From DAOOVD01 sp035369845 (GTDB lineage Bacteria; Bacillota; Desulfotomaculia; Desulfotomaculales; Pelotomaculaceae): 64,000 nucleotides of DNA. The notes beneath the pieces are model-generated. The model searched no databases. It saw nothing but the letters and a program-made list of their open reading frames with translations, and was not told the DNA's origin. Made by a program: the position numbers and the translations under genes. Shown here piece by piece: positions 9,149-18,237 of the stretch. Position 1 is the stretch's first letter. Every line of letters begins with the position of its first letter. Location: the NCBI GenBank assembly GCA_035369845.1, contig DAOOVD010000002.1, positions 62,001 to 126,000 on the forward strand, written 5' to 3'.

Positions 9149-9808
9149 TTATTTGCGAATATTTCGGGTCACGGCCTCAACCTCGGCGGCCAGGTCACAT
9201 TGCTTTTTTTGAATTCCCTCGCCGAGTTCATAACGGACAAAGCGCCTGATATTTATGTTTTCACCGATCTTGGCAACTTTTTCCGTCAACATTTGCTTGA
9301 CGGTGATATCAGGATTTTTAATAAAAGGCTGTTCCAGTAGGCAGACGTCTCTGTAAAACTTCTCAATACGTCCTTCCACCATTTTGTCCACGATCTTTTC
9401 CGGCTTGCCCTCATTCAGGGCCTGACGGCGAAGAATACTCCTTTCTCTCTCCACATTTTCGGCAGGAATTTCCTCGCGTCTTACGTACTCAGGCTTGGAA
9501 GCTGCAATCTGCATGGCGATGTCCCTGACAAAGGATTTAAACTCTTCGGTTTTCGCCACAAAATCAGTTTCGCAGTTTACCTCCACCAATACGCCTATCC
9601 GCCCGGCACCGTGTATGTATGATTCCACAAGACCCTCCGCCGCAATCCTGCCGGCTTTTTTTGCAGCGGCGGCCAGTCCTTTCTCCCTCAAATAAGTCGT
9701 AGCTTTTTCAATATCTCCGCCGGTTTCCGAAAGCGCTTTTTTGCAGTCCATCATGCCTGCCCCGGTACGCTCGCGCAATTCCTTGACAAGATTTGCCGGT
9801 ACGCTCAC
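9149..9808 (-). CDS. tsf: Elongation factor Ts
   Basis: Nucleotide-exchange factor for EF-Tu. It is 219 residues, the shorter form common in Firmicutes and thermophiles. The N-terminal LRERTGAGMMDCKKAL and the core VEVNCETDFVAKTEEFK are the diagnostic segments. A single dimerisation subdomain is consistent with its short length. It lies between rpsB and pyrH. Confidence 0.97.
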   Translation of the reverse strand: MSVPANLVKELRERTGAGMMDCKKALSETGGDIEKATTYLREKGLAAAAKKAGRIAAEGLVESYIHGAGRIGVLVEVNCETDFVAKTEEFKSFVRDIAMQIAASKPEYVRREEIPAENVERERSILRRQALNEGKPEKIVDKMVEGRIEKFYRDVCLLEQPFIKNPDITVKQMLTEKVAKIGENINIRRFVRYELGEGIQKKQCDLAAEVEAVTRNIRK

Positions 9809-9943
9809 TCAAATCGCCCCTTCCAACCATCATTTTCCTTTATTTATTATATCCAAGTTCTTATTTCCGCAACCAAAAAACAGCCGTGCACACAGAAAAA
9901 AGGCAGGTGAACCTCAGTAAATCGGCCCCCCGCCATCCTCTTC

Positions 9944-10642
9944 CTATTCAACCAGTTGCTCTCCCTGCTTGCCCTCGAGAACCGCTTCGGCCATTTTACC
10001 GGTCAGGAGACGCACCGCTCTGATAGCATCGTCGTTGCCAGGTATGACATAGTCGACTTCGTCGGGATCGCAGTTGGTATCGACTATGGCAACGATGGGT
10101 ATTCCCAGCTTGCGCGCCTCGGCAACGGCAATGCGCTCCTTCCTCGGATCTATTACGAACAACGCTCCGGGCAGCTTGCGCATTTCTTTTATGCCGCCCA
10201 AAAATTTCTGCAGCCTTTCCTTTTCATGAATGAGTTCGGCCACCTCTTTTTTGGGAAGGACTTCCATTGTGCCTTCAGCTTCCATTTTTTCAAGTTCGTG
10301 AAGTCTGTCAATGCGCCGCCTGATCGTCTGGAAGTTGGTCAGCATCCCGCCAAGCCAGCGCTGATTTACATAAAACATGCCGCAACGTTCTGCTTCTTCT
10401 TTTACCGCCTCCTGGGCCTGTTTTTTCGTTCCCACAAAAAGTATTGTCTCCCCTTCGGCGGAAAGCTGTTTTACGAAGTTGTACGCTTCCTCCACTTTTT
10501 TGACCGTCTTCTGCAAATCAATGATGTATATGCCGTTTCGATCGGTAAAAATATAGGAGGCCATTTTGGGATTCCATCTTCTGGTCTGGTGGCCGAAGTG
10601 AACCCCCGCTTCGAGAAGTTGCTTCATTGAAATTACAGCCAC
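9944..10642 (-). CDS. rpsB: 30S ribosomal protein S2
   Basis: Ribosomal protein of the small subunit, 232 residues. Diagnostic segments are LEAGVHFGHQTRRWNPKM, IHIIDLQKT in the variant form IYIIDLQKT, RWLGGMLTNF, and DPRKERIAVAEARKLGIPIVAIVDTN. The start is GTG at 10642, seven bases after GGAGGTG. A leader of roughly 115 bases separates it from its promoter at 10763-10791. Such leaders often carry S2 autoregulatory structures, but none was confirmed here. Confidence 0.97.
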   Translation of the reverse strand: MAVISMKQLLEAGVHFGHQTRRWNPKMASYIFTDRNGIYIIDLQKTVKKVEEAYNFVKQLSAEGETILFVGTKKQAQEAVKEEAERCGMFYVNQRWLGGMLTNFQTIRRRIDRLHELEKMEAEGTMEVLPKKEVAELIHEKERLQKFLGGIKEMRKLPGALFVIDPRKERIAVAEARKLGIPIVAIVDTNCDPDEVDYVIPGNDDAIRAVRLLTGKMAEAVLEGKQGEQLVE

Positions 10643-10762
10643 TTTTACACCTCCCTCCCGCGCGGTTTTGCTCCTCCGCTGCCTTCATCCTTCTGCAAAA
10701 CCGGCAGTAACGGCGGCACCTTTGCAAAAATTCAGCAGCGTGTGTAATTAACACCAAGCTGT

Positions 10763-10791
10763 ATTTTACCATAAATAAAACCCCGGTGCAA
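10763..10791 (-). promoter_or_regulatory. SigA-type promoter for rpsB-tsf-pyrH-frr
   Basis: Minus-strand TTGCAC (10786-10791), a 17-base spacer, and TAAAAT (10763-10768). The -35 box lies in the loop of the codY terminator, so the two signals are interleaved. Confidence 0.7.
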
Positions 10792-10802
10792 CTCGAGGTT
10801 TC
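10773..10802 (-). terminator. Rho-independent terminator after codY
   Basis: Stem AAACCTCG / CGGGGTTTT with one G-T pair, followed by TTTATTTA, located 23 bases past the codY stop. It separates the hslVU-codY transcript from the rpsB transcript. Confidence 0.75.
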
Positions 10803-10824
10803 TCAAAACATATATTCAAAAAAT

Positions 10825-11607
10825 TTAGTGCTGCCTGGCCTTTTCAAGCTCCTCTATAAGATAGTCGTTGAGCACCCTGATGTATGTCCCCTTCATCCCC
10901 AGGGACTTCGACTCTATTACTCCCGCACTCTCGAACTTGCGAAGGGCATTAACTATAACAGATCTCGTTATACCGACCCTGTCCGCAATCTTACTCGCCA
11001 CCAGAAGTCCCTCTTCACCCTCCAGTTGCTCGAATATGTGCTGCACCGCGTCAAGTTCGGAATATGAAAGCGTGCCCAGAGCCACCTGTACCGCTGCGCG
11101 CTTGCGCGCCTCCTCTTCAATCTTCTCCGCCCTGGACCTCAATATTTCCATCCCCACTACCGTGGCGCCGTATTCGGCCAGGATAAGATCCTCGTCATTG
11201 AATGTATTGTCAAACTTGGCCAGAATCAACGTGCCTAGCCGCGATCCGCCTCCTACTATGGGTACATAAGTAGATATCTTGTTATTGAACCGGCAGCGCT
11301 TTTGCTCAAAAATACATGCGTTGGCAGTTTGGCAGAAGTTCGCGTAAGTCTCGTTGATTTTCATCAGATTCTCGTTATAATCTTCAGGAAATCCTCCGAG
11401 ACCCTCAACCATATCCTTCATAATATCGCATGTCCAGCCTTTGAGGTAGGCGTAACCCAGGACTTTCCCGTGCCTGTCGATGATATATATGCTTGCTCCG
11501 ATATTTTCACTCAATACTTCGGCAATCTCGTTGAAATCGACGGTATGCCCGGCCGACTTCTGGAGCAGTTTATTAATGGCGCGGGTTTTGTCCAACAGTA
11601 CCCTCAT
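10825..11607 (-). CDS. codY: GTP-sensing pleiotropic repressor CodY
   Basis: Global repressor that senses branched-chain amino acids and GTP and controls stationary-phase and nutrient genes. From the ATG at 11607 it is 260 residues, the normal length, and begins MRVLLDKTRAINKLLQ. The N-terminal GAF-type domain is followed by the C-terminal winged helix with ASKIADRVGITRSVIVNALR near residues 195-215, almost invariant in the family. It follows hslU by about 20 bases as in Bacillus (codV-clpQ-clpY-codY). Its terminator lies at 10773-10802. Confidence 0.97.
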   Translation of the reverse strand: MRVLLDKTRAINKLLQKSAGHTVDFNEIAEVLSENIGASIYIIDRHGKVLGYAYLKGWTCDIMKDMVEGLGGFPEDYNENLMKINETYANFCQTANACIFEQKRCRFNNKISTYVPIVGGGSRLGTLILAKFDNTFNDEDLILAEYGATVVGMEILRSRAEKIEEEARKRAAVQVALGTLSYSELDAVQHIFEQLEGEEGLLVASKIADRVGITRSVIVNALRKFESAGVIESKSLGMKGTYIRVLNDYLIEELEKARQH

Positions 11608-11627
11608 CTTATCCCTTCTTCCTCTTC

Positions 11628-13022
11628 TCACAAAATGTAGTGGCTCAAATCCCGATTTTTAACCAGTTCACCCAATTTTTCGACAACATGTTCGCGATTG
11701 ATTACAATACGTTCCCCTTTTAGCTCCGAAGCTTGAAAAGATATCTCTTCCAAGAGTTTTTCCAGAATAGTGTGCAGGCGTCTGGCACCTATATTCTCGG
11801 TTTGTTCATTAACAGTATACGCGATATTCGCAATTTCTACAAGAGAATTTTCCGTAAATTTAACCTCGACACCTTCAGTCGCCAATAATTCGGTATACTG
11901 CTTTATCAAGGCGTTTCTCGGCTCTGTCAGAATTTGTTGAAAATCGCTGCGGGTAAGGCTCTCCAGTTCGACACGGATGGGGAAACGTCCCTGCAGTTCT
12001 GGAATTAAATCGGACGGCTTCGCCATATGAAACGCCCCGGCGGCAATAAACAGGATGTGGTCGGTCTTGACCGGTCCGTATTTCGTCATTATGGTCGAAC
12101 CTTCGACTATGGGGAGAATGTCGCGCTGCACCCCGCCCCTCGAAACATCAGGCCCGTAACCTTCGCGTCCTGCAATCTTGTCTATTTCATCCAGAAAAAT
12201 TATGCCGTCCTCCTCAGCGCGTCTGACGGCCGCCGAGGTGACCTCGTCCATGTCGATAAGCTTCTGCGCCTCCTGCTGGGTTAGAATTTTACGGCCTTCA
12301 CTCACCGTGACCTTGCGCTTCCGCTTTTTCCTGGGCAAAAGGCCGCCAAGCATATCCTGCAGGTTGACTCCCATTTCCTCCATGCCCGAGCCTGTAAAAA
12401 CCTCGAGCATGGGCGGCTTGTTGTCCTCGACCTCTATTTCTATGTACTCGTTCTCCAGTTCACCCCTGGCAAGTTTCTCCCTCAGCATCTCCCGCTCGAA
12501 TTCTATCCGCTTTATTCGCTGTTCTTGACTTTTGTCGATCGGCTCCGCTGGTTTTGCAGCGCCGAACAGCATCTCCAAAGGATTTCGCGGAGCGGTTTCC
12601 TGAACCGGAATTGGGGCGAGAATTTCAATTATCTTCTCATCCGCCATCTTCCTGGCCCTGTCTTCCACCTGGGCAAGCTTTTCTTGTTTGACCATCCTTA
12701 TAGAAGTTTCGACCAGATCCCTGACCATGCCCTCCACATCTCTCCCCACATAGCCCACTTCGGTAAACTTCGTGGCCTCCACCTTTATGAAGGGGGCTTT
12801 GACCAGCCTGGCCAGCCGTCGCGCGATCTCGGTTTTCCCAACTCCGGTGGGACCTATCATTAAAATATTCTTTGGCATTACCTCGTCCTTGAAATCATCA
12901 CTCAGCAACTTCCTGCGGTAACGGTTGCGAAGAGCCACCGCCACAGCCTTTTTGGCCTTATCCTGCCCGACGATGTATTTGTCCAGTTCTTCCACAATCC
13001 TTCGCGGAGTAAGTTCTTCCAT
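11628..13022 (-). CDS. hslU: HslU/ClpY ATPase subunit of the HslVU protease
   Basis: AAA+ unfoldase that feeds substrates to the HslV peptidase. It has 464 residues. Walker A is GPTGVGKTEIARRLA near residue 54 and Walker B is GIIFLDEIDKIAGREG near residue 274. The pore segment EATKFTEVGYVGRDVE lies near residue 80. The protein ends in the expected short hydrophobic tail (LSHYIL) that docks into HslV. It lies 17 bases after hslV. Confidence 0.97.
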   Translation of the reverse strand: MEELTPRRIVEELDKYIVGQDKAKKAVAVALRNRYRRKLLSDDFKDEVMPKNILMIGPTGVGKTEIARRLARLVKAPFIKVEATKFTEVGYVGRDVEGMVRDLVETSIRMVKQEKLAQVEDRARKMADEKIIEILAPIPVQETAPRNPLEMLFGAAKPAEPIDKSQEQRIKRIEFEREMLREKLARGELENEYIEIEVEDNKPPMLEVFTGSGMEEMGVNLQDMLGGLLPRKKRKRKVTVSEGRKILTQQEAQKLIDMDEVTSAAVRRAEEDGIIFLDEIDKIAGREGYGPDVSRGGVQRDILPIVEGSTIMTKYGPVKTDHILFIAAGAFHMAKPSDLIPELQGRFPIRVELESLTRSDFQQILTEPRNALIKQYTELLATEGVEVKFTENSLVEIANIAYTVNEQTENIGARRLHTILEKLLEEISFQASELKGERIVINREHVVEKLGELVKNRDLSHYIL

Positions 13023-13039
13023 CTTTGTTCCCCCGTATC

Positions 13040-13570
13040 TTATAATTCTTCCACGATAATATTCTCGTTTGTATAAACACAGATCTCGGACGCAATCAAT
13101 AGCGCTTCTCTCGCAATGTCCTTCGCTTCCAGGCCGGTCTTTTTCGCCAGGGCGCGGGCCGCTGCGAGGGCATAAGGCCCTCCCGACCCGATAGCAGCCA
13201 CCCCGTCATCCGGTTCGATAACCTCGCCGCCTCCCGATATGATCAGAAGATCTTCCTTATCCGCCACGATCAAAAGCGCTTCAAGCCGCCTCAATATCCT
13301 GTCGGTGCGCCATTCCTTGACCAGTTCCACGGCGGCTCTCTGCAGGTTGCCGTGGTACTCCTCCAGCTTTCCTTCAAATTTTTCGAAAAGCGTAAAGGCA
13401 TCAGCCACCGATCCGGCAAACCCGGCAACCACCCTATCCTTATAAAGCCTTCTTATTTTTCTGGCGCTCTTTTTTATAATTGTGTTCTGGGCGAAAGTTA
13501 CCTGACCGTCGCCGGCCATGGCCACCCTACCGTCTTTTTTTACCGCAACAATGGTTGTAGCGTGAAACAT
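13040..13570 (-). CDS. hslV: HslV/ClpQ peptidase subunit
   Basis: Proteasome-like N-terminal-threonine peptidase, 176 residues. The sequence begins MFHATTIVAVKKDGR. The likely mature N-terminus is Thr5, so a four-residue leader (MFHA) must be removed. This resembles Bacillus ClpQ, which also carries a short N-terminal extension, although Bacillus uses Ser. MAGDGQVTFAQN and GSGGPYALAAARAL are the other family signatures. Confidence 0.96.
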   Translation of the reverse strand: MFHATTIVAVKKDGRVAMAGDGQVTFAQNTIIKKSARKIRRLYKDRVVAGFAGSVADAFTLFEKFEGKLEEYHGNLQRAAVELVKEWRTDRILRRLEALLIVADKEDLLIISGGGEVIEPDDGVAAIGSGGPYALAAARALAKKTGLEAKDIAREALLIASEICVYTNENIIVEEL

Positions 13571-13611
13571 ATACTTCTCCCTTCCTAATCTTCAATATGT
13601 CACTGGCTTTT

Positions 13612-14574
13612 TTATTCTTTTGCCCGTGGGTGGGATTTTAGATATACCTTTTTCAGCCTCTCTCCGGATACGTGGGTGTAGACTTGCGTGCTGGAAAGAC
13701 TTCTGTGGCCCAAAAGCTCCTGAACGGAGCGGAGATCTGCCCCGGCGTTGAGCAGGTGTGTCGCAAAAGTGTGCCGTAACGTGTGAGGACTGATCTTCTT
13801 TTTCAGGCGAACCTTTTCAGCGTACTTGTCGATGATTTTTCGGACACCCCTTGCGGACAGCCTTTTACCCCGGTTGTTGAGGAAAAGGGCGCCTTCCGGC
13901 TTTTGCGGAACCGGAATAAAATCCTTGATGATACCGTCTCCCCTTTTTTTATTTAAATTCTCCAGGAGCCTGGGCCGGCCTTCGCGGATATATCTGCGCA
14001 AGGCTTCGACGGCCATTGAACCGAGAGGAACCAGCCTTTCGCGCGATCTTTTGCCCATCACCCGGACATAACCCGCACCAAGATCCAGATCGCCCATATT
14101 AAGCGATTCAAGCTCACTTATCCTGAGACCGCCGGCATAAAGTGTTTCCAGAAGGGCCCTGTCGCGCAGGCCCAGGGGACGGTCCTGGTCCGGAGCTTCC
14201 ACAAGCGATTCCGCTTCCTCCTCGTATAAAAAGTTCGGCAGTTTTTTCGTCCGCTTGGGGCCGGCGACCCTGGTCATGGGATTGTCTTCTACCACTTTTT
14301 CCCGGCACAGGTAACGGTAAAATGAACGCCATGCGGCAAGCCTCCTCGCCACGGTAGATCGCGATAGTCCCCCGGCCTGTAAAAAGGCCAGATACTGCCG
14401 GTAAATTCTGTGATTTATGTCCCCCGGCATAACACTGTGGTCGTTTTTTTTCAAAACCGAAGAAAAATAATCAAGACCGGAGAACAGGTCTTTCTGGTAA
14501 TTTTCAACAGTCAGCGGCGAGGCGTTCTTCTCTACTTTCAGGTAGACAAGGAAACTGTCGATATATGAGTACAT
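13612..14574 (-). CDS. xerC: Tyrosine recombinase XerC/CodV
   Basis: Site-specific recombinase for chromosome-dimer resolution at dif, partner of XerD (47059-47946). It has 320 residues, somewhat longer than usual because of an insertion around residues 205-235 (with NKKRGDGIIKDFIPVPQ). Catalytic residues are visible in LYAGGLRISELE (Arg), SPHTLRHTFATHLLNAG (His-x-x-Arg) and GHRSLSSTQVYTHVS (His and nucleophile Tyr). Gene order trmFO-xerC-hslV-hslU matches Bacillus codV. Confidence 0.93.
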   Translation of the reverse strand: MYSYIDSFLVYLKVEKNASPLTVENYQKDLFSGLDYFSSVLKKNDHSVMPGDINHRIYRQYLAFLQAGGLSRSTVARRLAAWRSFYRYLCREKVVEDNPMTRVAGPKRTKKLPNFLYEEEAESLVEAPDQDRPLGLRDRALLETLYAGGLRISELESLNMGDLDLGAGYVRVMGKRSRERLVPLGSMAVEALRRYIREGRPRLLENLNKKRGDGIIKDFIPVPQKPEGALFLNNRGKRLSARGVRKIIDKYAEKVRLKKKISPHTLRHTFATHLLNAGADLRSVQELLGHRSLSSTQVYTHVSGERLKKVYLKSHPRAKE

Positions 14575-14575
14575 T

Positions 14576-15940
14576 TTAAAAAATCTCTTCCCTTAATTTT
14601 TCTATTGATTCCAGCGCTCTTTCCGCAATTGCTTTCAATCTGTCTTTCTTGTTGCCGCTCTTCGTCTTCAGCGGCGGGAACAGGCCGAAGTTAATATTCA
14701 TGGGCTGAAAGCATTCCGGATCGGAAGTGGTTATATAATGAGCCAGTGAGCCGAGCGCCGTTTCCCTTGGAAACACCAGCGCCTCTCCGCCGCATGCCAG
14801 GCGGGCGGCATTGATGCCGGCCATCAGGCCCGAAGCCGTCGATTCGATATAACCCTCCACTCCGGTAATCTGTCCGGCAAAAAACAGGTTTGGTCTTTCC
14901 TTTGTTTGAAAGGTCGGTTTAAGCAATACGGGCGAATTGATATAAGTATTCCTGTGCATTACTCCAAAGCGCACAAATTCTGCTTTCGCAAGCCCGGGTA
15001 CGAGACGGAACACGCGTTTTTGCTCTTCCCACTTCAATCCGGTCTGGAAGCCGACCATGTTGTACATGGTAGCCTCAGCATTTTCCTGCCTCAACTGTAC
15101 AACTGCGTAAGGTCTTCTGCCGGTACGCGGGTCGATCAGCCCCACCGGCTTCATAGGCCCGTAAAGCAACGTCTCCCTGCCTCTCGCAGCCAGCGCCTCG
15201 ATTGGCATGCATCCTTCAAAATGCAGTTCCCGCTCAAACTCCCTGCGCGGGAATTTCTCCGCCCTGACAAGCGCTTCCCGGAATCTGTCGTATTCTTCCC
15301 TGTCCAGCGGACAGTTTATATAAGCCGATTCTCCCTTGCCATAGCGCGAAGAGCGAAAAACTTTGCTGAAATCGATCGATTCGGCGCTGATGATCGGCGC
15401 AACCGCGTCATAAAAATAAAAATAGTCACGGCCCGTAAACCAGCGAATGCTTTGCGCCATGTCCTCCGAAGTCAGCGGCCCCGTAGCCAGGATCACCGCC
15501 CGGCCCTCCGGAATGAAGGCCACCTCCTCGCGGCGTACTTCTATCAAAGGGTTTTTCAGGATTCTTTCAGTGACGCGCCCGGCAAACAGTTCCCTGTCTA
15601 CGGCAAGCGCACCGCCCGCAGGTACGCTGGTTTCATCCGCGCAACAGATAATCAGCGATCCCAAACGTCTCAATTCCTCTTTCAATAGCCCCGCAGCGTT
15701 TTCCAGGGAGGCGGCACGCAGCGAGTTGCTGCACACCAGTTCGGCGAATTTACCGCTTTTGTGCGCGGGCGTTAACTTAACCGGCCGCATCTCGTAGAGC
15801 CTGACCCTCGCCCCTGTTCTGGCAGCCTGCCAGGCCGCCTCCGAGCCGGCCAGACCGGCCCCGATCACAATAACGGAAGGCTCGTCGCCCGAACCAAAAT
15901 GACAGTCCGCCGCTTTTTCCGCCTCGAATTTACGCTTCAT
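14576..15940 (-). CDS. trmFO: FADH2/folate-dependent tRNA (uracil-54) methyltransferase TrmFO
   Basis: Makes ribothymidine-54 in tRNA using methylene-tetrahydrofolate. It has 454 residues, the N-terminus about 20 residues longer than typical. The FAD dinucleotide motif VIGAGLAGSEAA lies near residue 25. Other landmarks are LYEMRPVKLTPAHKSG, LVCSNSLR with the conserved Cys, FEGCMPIE and AGQITGVEGYIEST. It is embedded between topA and xerC as in Bacillus (gid). Confidence 0.96.
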   Translation of the reverse strand: MKRKFEAEKAADCHFGSGDEPSVIVIGAGLAGSEAAWQAARTGARVRLYEMRPVKLTPAHKSGKFAELVCSNSLRAASLENAAGLLKEELRRLGSLIICCADETSVPAGGALAVDRELFAGRVTERILKNPLIEVRREEVAFIPEGRAVILATGPLTSEDMAQSIRWFTGRDYFYFYDAVAPIISAESIDFSKVFRSSRYGKGESAYINCPLDREEYDRFREALVRAEKFPRREFERELHFEGCMPIEALAARGRETLLYGPMKPVGLIDPRTGRRPYAVVQLRQENAEATMYNMVGFQTGLKWEEQKRVFRLVPGLAKAEFVRFGVMHRNTYINSPVLLKPTFQTKERPNLFFAGQITGVEGYIESTASGLMAGINAARLACGGEALVFPRETALGSLAHYITTSDPECFQPMNINFGLFPPLKTKSGNKKDRLKAIAERALESIEKLREEIF

Positions 15941-16048
15941 CCGTTATCCGTCTCCCGTATCCGGCAGATTTCTTCCCACTGTCCGTATTTGCCCCGTTTT
16001 TCTTTGCTAATGAGCAAACGTATCTTCCTTTGCCGTCAGGCCGGCTCC

Positions 16049-18151
16049 TTACCGGTTTTTCGCAGTTCTTTCCGGCTTGGGAATCTTCTTATAGCCACAT
16101 TTCTCGTTTAAACAGGCCAGCACGGCATTTCTGCCGGCTCCCTTTTCCACCACCAGGTAGCCGCATTCCGGGCATTGCTTTTCGGACGGCTGATCCCAGG
16201 TTGTGAACTGACACTCCGGAAAGCGGCTGCATCCGTAAAATTTCCTGCCTTTCTTGCTTCGCCTGACGACCAGACTGCCCTCGCACTCGGGACATTTTAT
16301 CCCGACAGGTTCCAACAGGGGCCTGGCGTTGCGGCACTCGGGAAAGCCGGGGCAGGCCAGGAACTTGCCGTACCGTCCGATCTTGATTACCATATTACGA
16401 CCGCACAGTTCGCAAATTTCCCCGGTCTTCTCATTCTCCACCTGCACCCGCCCGATTTCCTTTTCGGCTTCTTCAAGGGTATCTTTAAAAGGATTGTAAA
16501 ATTCCTTCAAAACTTGAATCCAGTCGGTACCGCCTTCCTCGATGCTGTCCAGTTTTTCTTCCATGCCGGCGGTAAATTCCACATCGATTACCTTTTTAAA
16601 GTGTTTTTTCAACAGATCGACAACGATCAGGCCGAGTTCTGTCGGATAAAACTGTTTGTTTTCCCTGACCACGTATCCTCTTTTGATGATTGTTTCAACA
16701 ATCGGGGCGTAAGTGCTGGGACGTCCTATTCCTTTTTCCTCCAGGGCCTTGATCAGCGTTGCATCGGTATAACGCTGCGGCGGCTGGGTAAAGTGCTGTT
16801 TCGGGGTAAGAGACCTTGCTTCGAGTTCCTCGCCTTCCTTCAGGTCCGGGATCATTCTTTCCTCCTCTTTTTCCTCGTCGTCCCTGCTCTCCACGTACAC
16901 CCTGGTATATCCCGGAAATTTAACCAGCGAACCAACAGCGCGAAAAACATATTCCCCGGCCTTTATATCAACGCTGGTCACGTCATAAACGGCCGGACTC
17001 ATTTGGCTGGCAAGAAAACGTGACCAGATCAATTTATACAGCTTGTACTGGTCGTTTGAAAGAAAGTCCCTGATTTTGTCGGGCTCCCTGGTGACCGAAG
17101 TCGGACGGATGGCTTCATGAGCATCTTGAATCCTGCCCTTTTGCTGGCTTTGCCCGGCATCCCTGCCGGCGTACCGGCTGCCGAAACGATCCTGAATGTA
17201 TTTCACCGCCTCTTTCGCGGCCGTCGCCGACACTCTTGTCGAGTCGGTACGGATATAAGTCACCAGTCCCGAGGTTCCTTCCCTGCCCAGGTCCAGCCCC
17301 TCATAAAGCTGTTGCGCAACCATCATCGTCTTCCGCGCGGTAAAATTGAGCTTACGGTAAGCCTCCTGCTGAAGGGTGCTGGTAGTGAAAGCCGGCGCCG
17401 GCTTGCGGCTTTTTTCCCTGCGGGCGACCTTCCCGACCACATAATGCGCACCCTTTAGAGTTTCCAGGACTGCTTTCATCTGCTTTTCGCCGGCAATCCT
17501 GATTTTCTTGTCATTCTGCTTGAAAAGCTTTCCCTCAAACGGAGCGAAACCGTTTTTTATGAAAGAAGCGGTAAGCGTCCAGTATTCCTCCGGCTTAAAA
17601 GATTTAATCTCCTCCTCACGGTCGGCAATCAATCTTACGGCCACGGACTGCACCCTGCCGGCGCTCAGACCCTTTTTCACCTTCCGCCACAGGAGAGGGC
17701 TCAGATTGTAGCCGACCAGCCTGTCGAGAATGCGGCGGGCCTGTTGGGCGTTGACTCTGTTGAAGTCTATTGGTCTGGGGTGTTTCAGCGCTTCTCTGAT
17801 AGCCTGCCTGGTGACCTCGTTGAATTCAATCCGGCACGGCTGATTTTCATTTAATTCCAGCACACTTGTCAGGTGCCAGGCAATAGCCTCCCCCTCCCGG
17901 TCCGGGTCCGAGGCTATCAGCACCTGTTTGGCTTTTTTAATTGCCGTCTTCAGGTCCTTTATTACGTCCCCCTTGCCGCGTATGGTAATATATTTCGGCT
18001 TGAACCCGTTTTTGACGTCCACCCCGAACTGGCTTTTGGGCAAATCCCTGACGTGACCCATCGACGCTTTGACGGTATACCTCTTGCCCAAAAACTTGCT
18101 TATAGTTCTGGCTTTGGCAGGTGATTCGACAATTACGACAGTATCAGACAA
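16049..18151 (-). CDS. topA: DNA topoisomerase I
   Basis: Type IA topoisomerase that relaxes negative supercoils, 700 residues. The start is inferred as TTG at 18151, seven bases after GAGGTG, giving MSDTVVIVESPAKARTI; an upstream in-frame ATG lacks this site. The TOPRIM domain has VESPAK and SDPDREGEAIAWH. The active-site Tyr is in LVTYIRTDSTRVS. The C-terminus carries three four-cysteine zinc ribbons: CELCGRNM...CPGFPEC, CPECEGSL...CSRFPEC and CPECGYLV...CLNEKC. It lies downstream of dprA, as in most Firmicutes. Confidence 0.96.
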   Translation of the reverse strand: MSDTVVIVESPAKARTISKFLGKRYTVKASMGHVRDLPKSQFGVDVKNGFKPKYITIRGKGDVIKDLKTAIKKAKQVLIASDPDREGEAIAWHLTSVLELNENQPCRIEFNEVTRQAIREALKHPRPIDFNRVNAQQARRILDRLVGYNLSPLLWRKVKKGLSAGRVQSVAVRLIADREEEIKSFKPEEYWTLTASFIKNGFAPFEGKLFKQNDKKIRIAGEKQMKAVLETLKGAHYVVGKVARREKSRKPAPAFTTSTLQQEAYRKLNFTARKTMMVAQQLYEGLDLGREGTSGLVTYIRTDSTRVSATAAKEAVKYIQDRFGSRYAGRDAGQSQQKGRIQDAHEAIRPTSVTREPDKIRDFLSNDQYKLYKLIWSRFLASQMSPAVYDVTSVDIKAGEYVFRAVGSLVKFPGYTRVYVESRDDEEKEEERMIPDLKEGEELEARSLTPKQHFTQPPQRYTDATLIKALEEKGIGRPSTYAPIVETIIKRGYVVRENKQFYPTELGLIVVDLLKKHFKKVIDVEFTAGMEEKLDSIEEGGTDWIQVLKEFYNPFKDTLEEAEKEIGRVQVENEKTGEICELCGRNMVIKIGRYGKFLACPGFPECRNARPLLEPVGIKCPECEGSLVVRRSKKGRKFYGCSRFPECQFTTWDQPSEKQCPECGYLVVEKGAGRNAVLACLNEKCGYKKIPKPERTAKNR

Positions 18152-18237
18152 TACTTCACACCTCATCCGCAAGTCTGCTTGATTTATATGGCACTTATTA
18201 TAACACTATTTTAAAATTTATCCCAATTGCCGCAACT

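Noticed and set aside
10643..10762. Possible protein frame in the rpsB leader
   Set aside because: The open frame (rich in Cys and Arg) has no Shine-Dalgarno site of its own and overlaps the rpsB start in another frame; a leader is more likely.
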